Under the pieces are notes generated by a model, which did no database searches, was not told the DNA's origin, and worked only from the letters and a program-made list of their open reading frames with translations. The position numbers were made by a program, and so were the translations under genes. From Lucifuga dentata (Eukaryota; Chordata; Actinopteri; Ophidiiformes; Bythitidae), in the NCBI GenBank assembly GCA_014773175.1, contig VXCM01000046.1:1-64000 (forward strand): a stretch of 64,000 bases of DNA, in the 5' to 3' direction. Shown here one piece after another: positions 10,831 to 24,390 of the stretch; the first letter of the stretch is position 1, and each line of letters opens with the position of its first letter.

Positions 10831-11080
10831 AAATAAAATGCATAGTATTAGAATAAAAATTCTAATTAAATGACTATGACTCTAACTTAATAAGAAACAA
10901 AAGAATTATGCTGGTACATATTTCAACTTTCTTTTGTAACTAATTTTAACTCCAATTCATCCTTTCATTGATCAAAAATAAAAAAAAACAAAAAACAAGT
11001 TGTCCCAACTTAATCAAACAGGTATGTTAACTCATTTTCTCTCCTTCATTTAATGAGTTCACCTAAGACCCCACCCGCTA

Positions 11081-11970
11081 AAAACCAAATGCTTTGGACC
11101 AACGAAAAAAAAAAAAAAAAAAAAAAATTAGTGCAACAGTGTCCATCAAGCTTTCTGAGTTGTGACAATTTCTGATGAAATTAAGCAGAACTAACGCACA
11201 ACATTAAGTCAGTTAACATTTGAAATTATTTTTACGTACCATCAACTTAATACATGAATAAATGATGGGATAAAGACAAGTTTTTAAGTTGAGCACACAC
11301 AGAACCTTTAAAAAAAATAAGTTGGTCATAAACCTTTCCAAGTTTGTCGCTACATCCACTTAAATATTCATGTTTATTTGCTTCTAACACTACATTTTAA
11401 AACGTGAATACAGTATACTGTGTTTCTCATTCTTACACCCTGACAAGTTCAGATGGTTCAGACTGCAAGTCGTCTTATCTTTTCACTGTACAGAAAGTAA
11501 CGACAGACTGAAAAACGGACATATTTTTAACACAATCAAGGTGAATATAATTGTATTCAAGAATTTATTAATTTTTTTCTTGTGACCGAGTCTTTTTTGT
11601 GCACAACCTCAACCAGTAACATTAAGTTTACTCATTGAGCTTACTTAAAAAATTATATTCATAATGAAAATTATTAAGCACACAGAACTTAAATTTGCCT
11701 TTAAACAATTGAGATAAAATAGTTGGAACAACTTAATTTTTATGTGTGCTCATCTTAAAATCTTGTCTTTATCCTATCATTTATTAAGTTGATGTACATA
11801 AAAATAATTTCAAATGTGAAGAAAAAACCTTTTCCCCTTACTTAATGTTCTGTGTTAGTTCTACTTAATTTCACCAGAAGTTGTCACAACTCAGAAAGCT
11901 TGATGGAAACTGTTGCATTATTATTATTATTATTATTTTGTTGGTGCAAAGCATTTGTTTTTAGAGTGTA
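11081..11970. mobile_element. Long foldback MITE, about 890 bp
   Basis: The left arm (about 11081-11310) and the right arm (about 11740-11970) are inverted repeats of about 230 bp. Both carry the sequence ending CTAAAAAC(C)AAATGCTTTG near their outer ends. The interior is AT-rich with repeated AACTTAA words and no ORF. An A23 run in the left arm corresponds to an ATT repeat in the right arm. It is probably a non-autonomous DNA transposon; the superfamily was not determined. Confidence 0.75.
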
Positions 11971-13011
11971 GTGTTAAGTGCAATTCTGGGAACAAGTGGC
12001 ATCCTGGAGTCTTTTCCATTTCAAGGACTTGTGCAAAATTTCATGTTTTGATTTCAAGTTGAGACAAAAGGTTGAGAGAAAGAGGAAGCAGCTACTTGAA
12101 GAACTTGACCTTTACTTGAAAATTTACATTTTGTGCTACTTCTGGCTTCTACTTTGCTATATTTCAGAAGGAAATATTTTACTTTTTTTTTTTATTTTTA
12201 GCTCAATGATACAATATATCAAGAGTTTTAGAAAGAAAAAGAGGTATTTAGTGCAGAGGAGAATGCAATCCTTGAATTGGCTAGAAACCATGAAAAATGA
12301 TCAAAATCAGACATTTGCAGGATTTCGAAACATTTTTTGGATGAAAGTATTTCATTCCGAACGATCCAAAATTGGAGAAACAAGTGCAGAGAGATAAAAC
12401 TTGGAGAGGTTGTTCACATTGGCAAGTGAAAATCCATTTATCTCCAAGTTTTGTTTTCCGTTATGCTTGCATTAATATGCGCCAGATGCATGTTACATCA
12501 ATCATTTAACAATCTTAGAGTGAAGATTGTTCAGAACGAGTACTTTTACTTTTAATACCGTGTCTCAAATGTAAGGCCTTTACTTGTAATGAAGTATTTT
12601 TCCAAAGTGGTGTTAGTACTTTTATTTGTGTTAAGGATTTACTTCCACCACTGGCAAAACTGAGGAAAAACATCAGACAACAAAAGAAGGAAAAGAGGAG
12701 GAAAAGGTGAGAAGCAGGGGTGAGAAGATATTGAGAAGAGTTAAGGCTGAGCGAGAGGAAGAATTCACAGGAGGAAAAGGAGTTTTCCAGGTAGTGTATA
12801 GTCGCCGGCAAAAGGTCACTAGTCTGCTGTTCACACATCCAGGTGCTAATGTAACACCTCTCACACCTTGCTCTGGTGCCTGCGTCTGGCTGCCTGCAGG
12901 TTGGTGGGCAGAAAGACTGTTGTTTGTGTTAAAATAATATGTTGGAAGCCCCCGTCTCAGATTTGGCCTTAACACAGGTAATTGGACTTGGAGTGTGAGG
13001 ACGCCTGTGGC

Positions 13012-13012
<1 letters not shown>

Positions 13013-13045
<33 letters not shown>
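13013..13045 (+). repeat. (CA)n microsatellite
   Basis: About 16 CA units. Confidence 0.97.
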
Positions 13046-13048
<3 letters not shown>

Positions 13049-13849
13049 CACCACTGTGACGTGCTGTAGCCTGATTTGAAATAAAAACAGAATTACTCTT
13101 ATTGTCAAGAATAATGTCTTGTTTATGTAGTTTAGCTGCTTTGTTGCTGATTTATCTGTCAGCACTGTAATTAAAATTTATCTCCATAGGGGAAAAAGAG
13201 TGCATAATATCTTTCTACTTTCATCCTTTCATGCATATAGCCACACACATTTAGATATTCCCACTTGGAGAAATACTGATGACATATATATTATTTCCAC
13301 TGTGTCATCCTCACTCAATCTTAGGCGGATACTGGAGTTAAATTGAAAGCGGCGTCCCTTAAAGAGAGGTTTGAGATAGGAATGAGTTATCAGCTCCACA
13401 GAGAGACACGGTGCTGCTCTGTAGCAGCCCAGCCTGATGCAAACAGGCCACTGACCCATGACAGTCAGTCTGTATCGATTTAAAAAGAGGCGGAGGACAG
13501 AGAGAAAAAGAGTGCATGAGAGAGAGAGAGATAGACAGAGAGAGAGAGAGGGAAGGAGGATGGAACAGGAGAGGGGGAAAAAAAAAGAAAATCAGTGAGG
13601 AGGCCAGGGAGCAATATCCTTCTTAAAGCCTATCCATAATTCATTGTCTTTCCTTTCTCACTTCCTTCTTTACTTTTTTCTTTCGCCTTTCGATGGGTGC
13701 ATGGCAGGGGAATGTTCATTTTTTAAGAGGGATTAGCGACGACCTATTTTGAAATCATCCCTACTCGTTTCCCACACACACATTTGAACTTTCTCACACG
13801 CAGCGAGCAGACGCATGCACGCACACGACACACACATGCATACGAATGA

Positions 13850-13880
13850 AAAAAAAAAAAAAAANAAAAAAAAAAAAAAA
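13850..13880 (+). repeat. Poly-A run with N at 13865
   Basis: A homopolymer gap; the true length is unknown. Confidence 0.9.
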
Positions 13881-14308
13881 GCCCAACAGGAACCATTTGA
13901 ATATCAGAGAAATTATTATTCTCCAGTTTTTGCTAGTTTTGCTACAGTGAAGTGAATCCATTATTGCAGGTATTAACGTTCAAAATGTCAAAAATAAAAA
14001 TTGCTGATATAATATAGGTGTGTTATTCCCAAAAGCTCCTGTCTCTGAAAATGAAGCAGCATTGAGGAACTTTAAACTTTACAGCTTCTCTGTTTTGCTT
14101 TTTTTTTTTTTTAAATGCGCTGGGATCTCCTCTTGGCATGTTTGGCTGCCGTTCTTCTCTGAGAAACAGTGCAGCATACTGAGATCATGACAGAACATCG
14201 TGTTCAACCTGACACTTTCACAAATATAACCCAAGGATACCAAAAAAACAAATTTTTGAGATATAAATGTCATATCTGACATAAGCCTGACTTGCAATAC
14301 AATCCCTA

Positions 14309-14348
14309 AAAAAAAAAAAAAAAAAAANAAAAAAAAAAAAAAAAAAAA
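14309..14348 (+). repeat. Poly-A run with N at 14328
   Basis: A homopolymer gap; the true length is unknown. Confidence 0.9.
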
Positions 14349-15200
14349 CCCTTACGTTGAATTTAGTCCAGGATCGCTGCAAGATACACATGTGCGACAC
14401 ACTTATAAACATATAAACATACATGTCATTTTGCAGTGCAGATACCTGTGGTGTGTACGAGTTCAGTCACACCCACAGCTTTGGAATCCGTACAACGATA
14501 CGCACAGCAGCCCCATGTCAGTACAGATGTGACGTGGGCATAACTTGGCATTCATACATCTCACACTTCTCATGATTGACAGCTTGCCTGAAAACTTGAC
14601 ACATCCCCACTAATAAAAAAAGCCACTATGGGCCAGAAATTATTCAGTCACAAGATTTCATATTCCAGAGATGGACAATCTCTTGTACCACTTCCAAATA
14701 GGGCTGTGCCATATCATAATCATTCTATGATACTAAAGGGGACATTTTTTACACGATAAAGATTTGTCAGATCATTATATTGACAATATTTCGATCTGGT
14801 GACATCATGCACAACAAGCAGAAATAAACCAAGCATGCCTGAATGATTACTGTAGCTCCTAAAAAAGGAGCAAAATGCTCCACTCTGCCTACTTTTACAC
14901 TTACTGATTTTTGCTCATGATATAATTTGCAGTATTGCTTAGATTTGCAATCACCAATACAATATTTCATTTCATCTTGAGTCCTATTTCCAAGCCATCC
15001 ATCCATTTTTCTGTCAACAGTAAAGTATTCTGGCAACAAATTAATCACGTTGGCCATCTGTTTCCATGTGATGTTAGCCGTAGCGTGACATAACTGCTAT
15101 ATAGTATGTCAGGACATTCTGCAATACAGGTAAAGGGGGCAACAGTGGTCTGTAAATAAAAACAGAGAAGCACAAAGGAAGTGAAAATAAAACATCTGAC

Positions 15201-15235
15201 CTTTTTTTTTTTTTTTTNCCTTTTTTTTTTTTTTT
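15201..15235 (+). repeat. Poly-T runs with N at 15218
   Basis: T17, N, CC, T13. A homopolymer gap; the true length is unknown. Confidence 0.85.
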
Positions 15236-16805
15236 GCTTTCAAGCTCCATGCCAAAGAAAGCTGGTGCTGCACCTGGACATGAATTATAGAGAGGCACTT
15301 GGATGGAGGGTGAAGGGGAGGAGGAAGACAGAGACAAGAGGAAGAGCAGTGAATGAAAATGAGGGGACAGGGTGGATTCCATGTCTCCCCCATCTGGAGA
15401 CACTCACTGGGGGTTCGACTGGGTCAACAATCAATTCACTGCCAATGGCTGCCAATATGGAATAACAAACAGCTTAGACTATACATTAATATACGCCATG
15501 TTAAAACATTTTCTGCCAGTGTGCATAACAAATAATAGTGAAATTAATGTATTTTAAAGTAATGCATTAGAAACAGGCGCTCATTGTATATCCTTTATTG
15601 AAAATGTTATGAAATGACCCTCGCTATGTTTCCAGACAGCTGGAAAAAAATATATAATCATACTCAAAGAGGAACTACAAAAGCAAATAGTGCTTTGAAG
15701 ATGGAAAGCCCGAAATGTCACCCACATGCTTTGAAGCTCTCTGCCTCTCTTTGTTTCTCTGCACTTGTAGCTCGCAAAACCACCAGCGGAGCATGCTGCA
15801 TTCAGGGGCCAATTTAGTCTGGATGCGCCATTAAGAGAGAAAACACACATAAACACACGCTCCTGAGCTTAGACAGTGACACACTGTATAAATACAAACA
15901 CAGACGCACACCTAAAGGCTATGATGCAGCAAATGCATGGCCATCTTTCTTTGTTTTGTACCAGTTCTTTGTGGTTTCGAGTACTTTTAGTGTCATCTGC
16001 TGCCTCTTTGATATACACATGCAGGAGTATTGCTAGTCCATTAACAGCCATATCCAATGAAAACTATATCTTTTATACGTATCCTCAACTCATATATTTT
16101 TTGTAAATGATTCCTTTTGTATGTTTTGCAGCAAGTTGAAGAAATAATCAGCTCAGAACAAGCTGAGAAGCAAACAAACTCAGAGGTCAGAAGTTAAATG
16201 TCATCTTCCTTAATGACTATAATATATGACTATATTTTATCTCCAAAGTCTCCAAAGGTTTTATAGCATTTTTTGATCAATATTCACTTTCTGGCCAATT
16301 TTATTTAGAATAAGAACTCCAAACCTAGTGGCATTTCAGGACACTAAAGACACTCCTCCAACCTAATCGAACAACAATGGAGGCAGTGCCTTGAGCTGTC
16401 AGATAAGGACAGTTACAAAACTTAATTCACCTTGTTCCAACTTATTTCATATATTAGTTTTGCTGCTGTATTTATTTTTGCCATCGACCCAGAGCCAAGT
16501 CCTTTAAAATTGAGGATTTACTGATAACAAGTCCCAATCCAATATTTTTTATTTTACTACATAAAATATAAACAACCTTTTTTAGTAGCTGTTTCTTGTT
16601 AGTGTAATAGTTATCATATCCCTGCTGTTAAAATGTGCTTTTTTTAATATATCACTTACAGCCAAAGATGATAGAAGAGGTGGAAAAGTTGATATTGTTC
16701 CATTTTCTAGGCTAGATAGAGTTTGATAAATATGCAAGAAAACTTAATGTTATAGGAAGAAGAAAAGTAAGAAGAGCTGCAAAAAAAAAAAAAAAAAATC
16801 TTCCC

Positions 16806-17052
16806 TACACTGTAAAATGTGACAAGGTGATCTTACTTAAAAAAAATCTAGGAAACCGATTGCCTTGAAAAGGGTAAGTAAATATAACTATTCGTTTTAA
16901 GTTCAAATAGACATAAAGTAAACATAACTTAAGACGAATAGTTATATTTACTTACATTTTTCAAAGCAATCGGTTTCCTACTTTTTTTTTTTTTTTTTTN
17001 TTTTTTTTTTTTTTTTTTTAAGTCAGATCAACTTGTCACATTTTACAGTGTA
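16806..17052. mobile_element. Palindromic MITE, about 245 bp, TA target site
   Basis: The ends are CACTGTAAAATGTGACAAG and its reverse complement, flanked on both sides by TA. The two arms (16808 to about 16906 and about 16925-17050) fold on each other nearly end to end, with an A/T homopolymer and an N at 17000 in the right arm. TA duplication suggests a Tc1/mariner-type mobiliser. No coding capacity. Confidence 0.85.
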
Positions 17053-17841
17053 ACAAGTTATGGCCATCAATATAAATATCAGTGACACAGAATGAACCTT
17101 CATTTTCTGCTGCACTGAACTTCGTGGTTTTAAGAACAAAAATCAGGTTTGAAGGTTGAGTTTCAGCCTCAATAATTTGTTAAAATAATTGTTTTCAACT
17201 CTGTGAAGCGTAAAGTGTAAATGTGGTCTAGCTGCACATCAGTGTTGACGGATATTTCCCCTACGATCGCCATCACCATTCCTACCACTACTGTGGAATA
17301 ACAAACCATTCCCGGATGAACGGGAAAATAATGGAACTCAACATCTTTCATAACAAACGGTATTTTAAGGTACATTAAAAATTATGATTAATAGCATTGG
17401 ATGGACAGAAGTCACTTAGCATAGCTTTTTATAACTGCAGGTTCAGGAAGCAGCACCTATTTACAATAAAAACCTATACATACAACAAACATCATGAGTG
17501 CCTGCTGTTCTCTACATGAGGATCATCTACTGTAAAGAGCTTTTGTGAGGCACATTGTCACTCAGTTGGAGTAGGTTCAGTGTGGGAGATGAAGAGGCAA
17601 AGAGAATATAGAGGCAATGGCTGGAGAATAAGAGAGTATTTTGGGGGGTATAGCAGGACCAAAGAGGTGGCTGGATTTTCTGGTGCTTTACCCTGCAGCT
17701 ATGGATGAGTACTTAGCATCTACACTTTCAGAAAGCCTCCTCTGTCTGCTCTGACTGATTTTACGCCGTTTTATTAAAAAATATTTTCATTACAAACATT
17801 GATTGAGATGATATTAACAATTCTGACATTTTGTTTTGGCA

Positions 17842-17867
17842 CATTCTGTTTGGTGACAAACAGAATG
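17842..17867. repeat. Perfect 11-bp hairpin
   Basis: CATTCTGTTTG, loop GTGA, CAAACAGAATG. No known function is assigned. Confidence 0.6.
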
Positions 17868-18130
17868 CGTGACTGTCTCAGAGACGGCTAATCATCATTA
17901 AGGCCTTGCAGGAAAATGTACTGTTTTGTCAGTTCATAAAACATGAAGCTAGTGAGCTGGTGTGTTATTAAGTGCATCACCATGTCTGAGAAAATGTGTT
18001 GTTGCCATGGCTCAGCTGGAATTTACCTCATGGTGAAGTCTTTTGTCAGATACAGCTCAAATTTCACTCATATTTGCTCTAACTGAAGTTTTAGTGACTC
18101 TATTAACAGCTAAATACGTGATGATGTCAT

Positions 18131-18636
18131 TAAAGGACCATACCATCCATTTTGCAAACATGAAAAATGGGTGGTATGGTCCTCCATTGGTTTCAGTTCA
18201 TTCTGGTACAATATTAAAATTAACTTTTTGATACTTGAAATGTTTTTGGAATAGGTAATCCATCATCATGAACAAGATGTATATTCAAGTTTTTTTTCGA
18301 AGTTACGTAATTTTAGCGTTTAAGTGCAATAAAAAGCGCAGAGTGAATGTATGTCCCCACCGGGGAATAGAGTCCCAAAAGAAGACCTGCATTTATCGAA
18401 AAACTTAAACGACTGTGACTTCATAAGGCTGCATAACTATTAGCAGGCGAAACATCAATTTTTAAGGTGGATGTATCGCTTGAATATTTGATTTTGAAAG
18501 ATTAACAGATTTTGCAAAATATCAGGAAAACTGAAATATGATTTTATCTTTTGGGAAATGATTGTCAGTAACGTAGCATGTATGAAAATGGAATATATCA
18601 GGCTCAACCATACAAAATGGCCGGTATGATCCTTTA
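18131..18636 (+). mobile_element. TA-flanked MITE, copy 2, with an extra terminal hairpin
   Basis: Flanked by TA (18131-18132 and 18635-18636). The interior from 18184 matches copies 1, 3 and 4. At the left end, 18133-18183 is itself a left terminus fused to an inverted right terminus (AAGGACCATACC ... GGTATGGTCCT), so this copy has three terminal sequences. Confidence 0.85.
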
Positions 18637-20016
18637 AGGCCCTCTGTTCCAATTGGCCAGCTCCAACATGGCAGATGCTGCCCAAACACTCGCTCATCAC
18701 CTTATATTTTGTGAATGTGTCTAATCAGGTGTGTTACATTGTGATGTCAACATGTTCTGAAGTAAAGGACCAATCAAACATTTTCGGGAACTTTTGGGTT
18801 TGTCTTAATGGTTGTATTTCTTTTGCAGCTTCAACAATGTTCAACACATTCAGTTTTTCGCAGTCACTACAAAAAAAATTACAGATGCAAAATTTACTTA
18901 CGGCAATAAACTATGTGTTACACACTTTTTCACTTAGTTTTATCAAACATCATTTTTAAGACAGATTTATCAAATGCAACAATACGTTAAGTCAGTTTCA
19001 ATGGAAACACAGCTAGCCCCTTAATTCCACAGCATCATGCTTTGACACACTTCACATTCAAACTCATTCCTATATTCTTTTCTTGATCATCTCTTTCTCA
19101 ACATTGCATATTCAATTTTTGTTTACCAACTCTGGGTCTCGCCGGGTGTCTGAGAAAGGTTGTTCCGTTGTTCCAAATTTCCGTTACGTTTCACTCCCCT
19201 CCTCATTAATCTCCCTCCATCCACTGATAGCTTCGTTTCGTCCACAAAAAATCACTTTCAATTATTCATGCCTATTTTCCACAAATACCTTGGAGATGGA
19301 ATTAGCAAACAAACAATGCCAGGCGACACTAATCCTCGTCTACAGCAAAGATCCTTTAATGCACTAGAGATCTGGCTGGCTGTTGACAGGCACCTGTTAC
19401 TGTCTTCAGCTGCTTTGCAACAGCAATGTTGACACAGTAAATATGTTTACAGTGGCAGTGTACCCCTGACCCTACGCTGAGGTGCAGGGATAATACTGAA
19501 GAGAAGAGGGAAGATAACTAAAAAGAGAGGGCAAGAGAGCATGGAGAAAGAGCAAGAATGAGAAACGGCATGGCTGACAGGGATAAACAGGATAAAAGAG
19601 AGTGTAAGACACAATTCATTGGATGGAACATTCTTGGTTTCCGCAGCACAAAAGAATATGTTTCCACATGATGCCTTTTTTGTGAGGAGAGCACAAATGG
19701 TCACTTGCTGACGTAAGCTCCTTCTCTGGGCCAAGGACAAGGATAAGGACTTGATGCTTTTGGATTCCCAGAAGCTGCCCTGTTGTAGCACAGAACATTT
19801 TAATAAGAGGCATTGACAATTTCAATTTTTTTTGTTACAGCAGGCACTTGGAGACTCGAGAGAAAAGCTGCAGCAAATGTGGAAGAACATCATGACCTTG
19901 GAATGAAAAACCAACTAACATGCTGGTACAGAGGAAAATTATGGCTTCCTGCAAAACCAGACAAAATATCTCGCAGTTTACTGTGACACGTACAATTCAG
20001 GTTATCGACTGCACGT

Positions 20017-20018
<2 letters not shown>

Positions 20019-20074
<56 letters not shown>
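20019..20074 (+). repeat. (CA)n microsatellite
   Basis: About 28 CA units. Confidence 0.97.
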
Positions 20075-20077
<3 letters not shown>

Positions 20078-20192
20078 CACGTGTGGAGTAATAAATTATA
20101 GTGACAGACAGCTTACCGGTAAGTTTGATATCAACAATGCATGAATGTTAAGGAAGACAGAAAAGTGAGATGTGTCATGTTGAATAAGGATC

Positions 20193-20200
<8 letters not shown>

Positions 20201-20243
<43 letters not shown>

Positions 20244-20246
20244 GTG
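20201..20246 (+). repeat. (TG)n microsatellite
   Basis: About 20 TG units with one TGCG interruption; a further CA tract lies at about 20366-20406. Confidence 0.95.
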
Positions 20247-21276
20247 TAGCAGATGCAAAAATAATGCAAGGTAGCCTGATAGGATACGACTGAAACTAAA
20301 GGAATGAAAGGAAGATAGCGAGACTCAGTTTAGATGACTGAGAACTGGGTTTGTAGCTGAATGACACACACGCACACACACACACACACACACACGCACA
20401 CACACAGCCAGCCAGGGGCAATGGAAGAGAAGAGACTGAGGAAGACTTTGATCACCGAACTGAGCACATTTAAGCACTCAACCAGAGAGGGCAGTCAGTG
20501 ATGAGGAGGAGAGAGGAGAGGAGAGTGCCCAGGGAGAGAGGAAGAGGGGAGGAAGGGAGAGAAAGAGGGAGGGAGGAAGGGGAAGAGGGGGGAGAGGAGG
20601 AACAAGGTTGTTTTCTGACCTCTATGCTCATTGATACAGATGTTAAGGCATGAACCCACAGACAATCAGGCATCCGACACAGATACCGTGGAGTTCTCAT
20701 GTATTAAAAACCGCTACAGATCTTCTTGACACGTTTTTGATCGGAAAACTCATGCTGACAAAACCATTTTCGTTCCAGCCCGTATGGACGACCGGTGTCT
20801 GGACACGACGGTAGCGAAAACTGTGGCAACATTCAGAAAATCTAATTCACACTTATTTCGTCAGTCTGCGGCGGCTTGCTGTGAACGGTAAATATTACAG
20901 TATCACTGTCCACACACACATACACACACACACACACACCTGTGCCACACAGGAATCCCCCTTTCTGATATATTTATATATATTTCTATAACTTCAACAA
21001 ATATATGGAGAAACAAGCATCTATTGTGCTACAGAGTCATCGTCCATGCATGAGGTACAGGTGGATAAACCATTGTGCTGTTTGCAAAGACAGCAGGTAA
21101 TTATCGTTGGCATTTTGACAAGTGTTTGGTGGAGTGAAGGTCAACTCTGTCTGCGTGGGAGATCTATGCTAATCTGCTCAGCTGGAAAAGACTACCACTC
21201 ACCACTCAAATGTAGCTACCACCATTATGCAGGCACAGCGACCATGTTTCCAATTTAGCTCGAGAACTGTCTGCGA

Positions 21277-21296
21277 GATCTGCTTGCAAGCAGATC
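21277..21296. repeat. Perfect 20-bp palindrome
   Basis: GATCTGCTTGCAAGCAGATC equals its own reverse complement. Its function is unknown. Confidence 0.7.
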
Positions 21297-21759
21297 AGAG
21301 AACGAACCAGACCTTCTCAAAGAAAGAGAGCGGGAGACAGACAGACAGAATCAAGCTGACAGACAGAGACAAATGCATGTTGAGAGTAAAATAGAAGAAA
21401 CCCAGTTATATTTAGGCAGACTTTCTTTTTTTTTTTTTAGAATAAAACACAAAACAGTCGATGTAGCATACATGGAGTACATCTTATATCTGCCCAGAAA
21501 GTATCAAAGTCTCTCCTCTTGGCTTTCTTTGGAAAACTTTTCATTGTCTTTCGCACAAGTAATTTTCTGGAATTTTCTCACCGCCATCTTCCTTCCCCAG
21601 ATCTCTTTTCTACTGTCGCTCCCTTGGTGTGCACGCATGTGTGTAAGAGCACGAGAGAGTGTGTCTGAGAGTCAAAAACATGGGGGGCAGAGATTGTCTG
21701 TGTCCACGTCTCTGTGCGTCTGTCTCCCTGGGGTGACAGCCGTGTGTCAGGGTCTCTGC

Positions 21760-21930
21760 TCTCTGCTCCAGATGGCCCAGCAAGTCGCTCCCAGGGTCCC
21801 CAGGCTCCCAGCGCTCATTGACCAGGGCCGAGGTTCTCACGGCCTGGGGGCCCGTGGACACATTGCTGGGACCTGGCCTCTGGGGCCTTTGGGGCCTCCA
21901 AGGGGCTCTGGGGTCGCCCAGCCGTGACAG
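21760..21930. other. GC-rich patch open on both strands
   Basis: A markedly GC-rich segment in AT-rich surroundings, open in a + frame to 21927 and in a minus frame to about 21996. Short Gly-Pro-rich translations appear, but there is no recognisable domain and no clear splice pair. Possibly an exon of an unannotated transcript or a regulatory patch. Confidence 0.25.
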
Positions 21931-23603
21931 CAAGACAATAGGAGTGTCCTCACCCAGCTCCCACCCACCACCTACTAAACCCTCATATCCACTCACACAT
22001 CTTGGTGTTTGGCCTCCACGTCCTTGACCACAGTTAGCAGATATAGTGCACGAGACATCAAATAAGGGACGTAACGTGTAAAACAGATGCGCTACAGGGA
22101 AGTCTGGAATATGTACATGATCAATAATGATTTCTCATAATGACAAACCAAATAAAACAGAATATAATTATACACTTCATGAAGCAAAAACAGCCTTCTT
22201 ACACATAAATCCACCTACCCACTGTGATGTGAAGTGCGCAAACATGTAAGTGGAAATGGGGAGTGGATCAAATCCATCATCAACTGAATAATGTTGCTTT
22301 ATAGTAAGCAAAAGCAATTCTGGCAGATCCAATTTCCCCACGTGAAGGTGATTTACATGTTCAGGAATCACGCTGAGATGGAGGGGAAGCAAAAAAGTAG
22401 ATCCGAAACAACACATTCCAACATTGGTTTTTAACAGCTTGGCTGCCACTTCATCAAATATTGAATAAATCATTTTCTTGGCACAGGATGAACACAGCTG
22501 CAAAAAATAAAAATAAAAAAAAAATCACACACTCACATACACACATGAACGTAGGCACGCATATCCGTGCACACAAATCCAGACACACAGAATGCCTTGT
22601 AGTTTTGATAAAGCAGCAGCTTTCTCTTTTGTTTTGCAGCCGAGCAGGGATTAGGCAGTGCGGGTCTTTGTCCTGCGGTTTTCCAGTTGAGCAGAACACA
22701 AGAGCCTCTACCTCCACTAATACAGTCAGACCTCCCAGCAGGCCTTTCACCACACAGCCGCTAAGAACCTGCTGTCCAAAAGATGCTTTTCAATGAGTTA
22801 TCAAATCTCCTCTATACTGTCCGTGCCTTTCAACCAAGTCTCTTTGTCTATTCTTTTCAATAGAGCATTGAACACATCAAATAGAACTGATGGGCAGAGA
22901 GATGGACAGCAGAATGTAGCAGAGCCATGTTAACCTCCCTCAGACGCCGCATAGCACAGCCAAGGTAACACCGGATGAGTAAAAATATGCGTTAGTGCAT
23001 TCGTATAAGATCTTCATCGTAATAAATACAACTATATGGCTAAACATGAAAGCAATTTGAGCGTGCGCCTGCTGGATTTTAGAAGCACGTTTTGATGAAT
23101 TCTCTGCAGCATCCTCTAATATAATCTGCCTTTTCGGTTTATAATTTATCGGCTGCGATAAAACATGCGTTAGAAGGAACTTGCAGCCAGGTTGAGCGCA
23201 GAATACAGCAGCGGTTTTGATGAGTTCATCACAAGGCCACATCATTTATGCACAGTCACACGTAAGGCAAAGGTCACCCAGGATTACCCAGGTGACCTCT
23301 GCACGGGGGCGTCAGTTTGATTTTCAGATTCCACTTAAACCCACCATATTGTTGTTCCACAAACCCAGTAGACCACCTTGAAACCATCGCACCATCGCCA
23401 GTTCTTATTGAACTCATGTCATGTGCATATTTAACAATTTCTCCATATCATCTGGAATATAATGGAGAGCAATTTGACACATCAACACAATTTGAATTTA
23501 TTTTACACTATTTTTTTTATAGCTGAAGCTTCACACTGTGGTGGAAATAGAAGGGACAAGAGAGTACGAAGGTGGGGGTGGATGGGAAATAAAGCTGTGG
23601 CAG

Positions 23604-23690
23604 GATTTGATCTAAGGTCAGAGGGGGCACATATGCAGCTCCAAAGGCAGAGGATTTAACCACTCCACTATCTCCGGGTGCCACTTTACA
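23604..23690 (-). mobile_element. Possible tRNA-derived SINE head
   Basis: Read on the minus strand, TAGTGGAGTGGTTAAATCC resembles a tRNA A box, and GATCAAATCCTGCC about 50 bases later resembles a B box. No clear tail was seen. Weak. Confidence 0.35.
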
Positions 23691-24346
23691 TTTTTAATAC
23701 TTTTCAGAGCTGCGACCCGCAGGCAGTCAAGATGAATGACAGATGCATCCAAAAGCAAAAGTAGCTTGATGAGCTCCTTCTGTCCACTTCGCCATTCAGG
23801 TGGGTTGGATTTATAATTCATCAGCATGAGTCAGACTGATGATCATGTTGACTTAACATTTGGTCTGACATTTCAGCCCCACTCATGTCTGTCATTAGCT
23901 CTCGCCACACGCCACCTCATCAAAGGCCATCGCATGTGGGAAAAAAACGAGAAGGGAGAAAGATAAAGAAAGACTGGACAAAACATTAAAAAAGAAGGAT
24001 GGTAGAGGAATTAATACAGATACACACTGTAACCCGACATAGATGCAACACCCACACACTGCTTAAACCACTGAACCAAAGCTCAGCTCCAACCCCAGCC
24101 TGTCTTGTGGTGAATCTGTATCATCAGCCGTCATCTAACATGTCACTGATAGGATATGAGTTGGTGCCAAAAATGTTCCTCTGCAGGAACTGTAGCAGCG
24201 ACATATTTCAGCCAGTAACACGCCACTGTGTTGATTCCAGAGCGGTGATATTGGATGATACTGACTGTCGGGGGTATTGCTGTGCTTCTGAAAGTCATTT
24301 CCGACCAAAGCAAGGACATCGACACGCATCACACACATCTTACGCA

Positions 24347-24353
<7 letters not shown>

Positions 24354-24388
<35 letters not shown>
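24354..24388 (+). repeat. (CA)n microsatellite
   Basis: About 17 CA units. Confidence 0.95.

Positions 24389-24390
<2 letters not shown>

Noticed and set aside
15109..15465. Open frames on both strands around 15.1-15.5 kb
   Set aside because: They read through poly-A/poly-T and the N at 15218; composition is homopolymeric and there is no splice or domain support.
19447..19825. Two overlapping minus-strand frames
   Set aside because: Ser/Leu-rich translations without family resemblance, splice borders or phase agreement with ptprn2.
22177..22503. 108-codon minus-strand frame as a possible ptprn2 exon
   Set aside because: No resemblance to the expected membrane or phosphatase sequence and no matching acceptor in phase 1.
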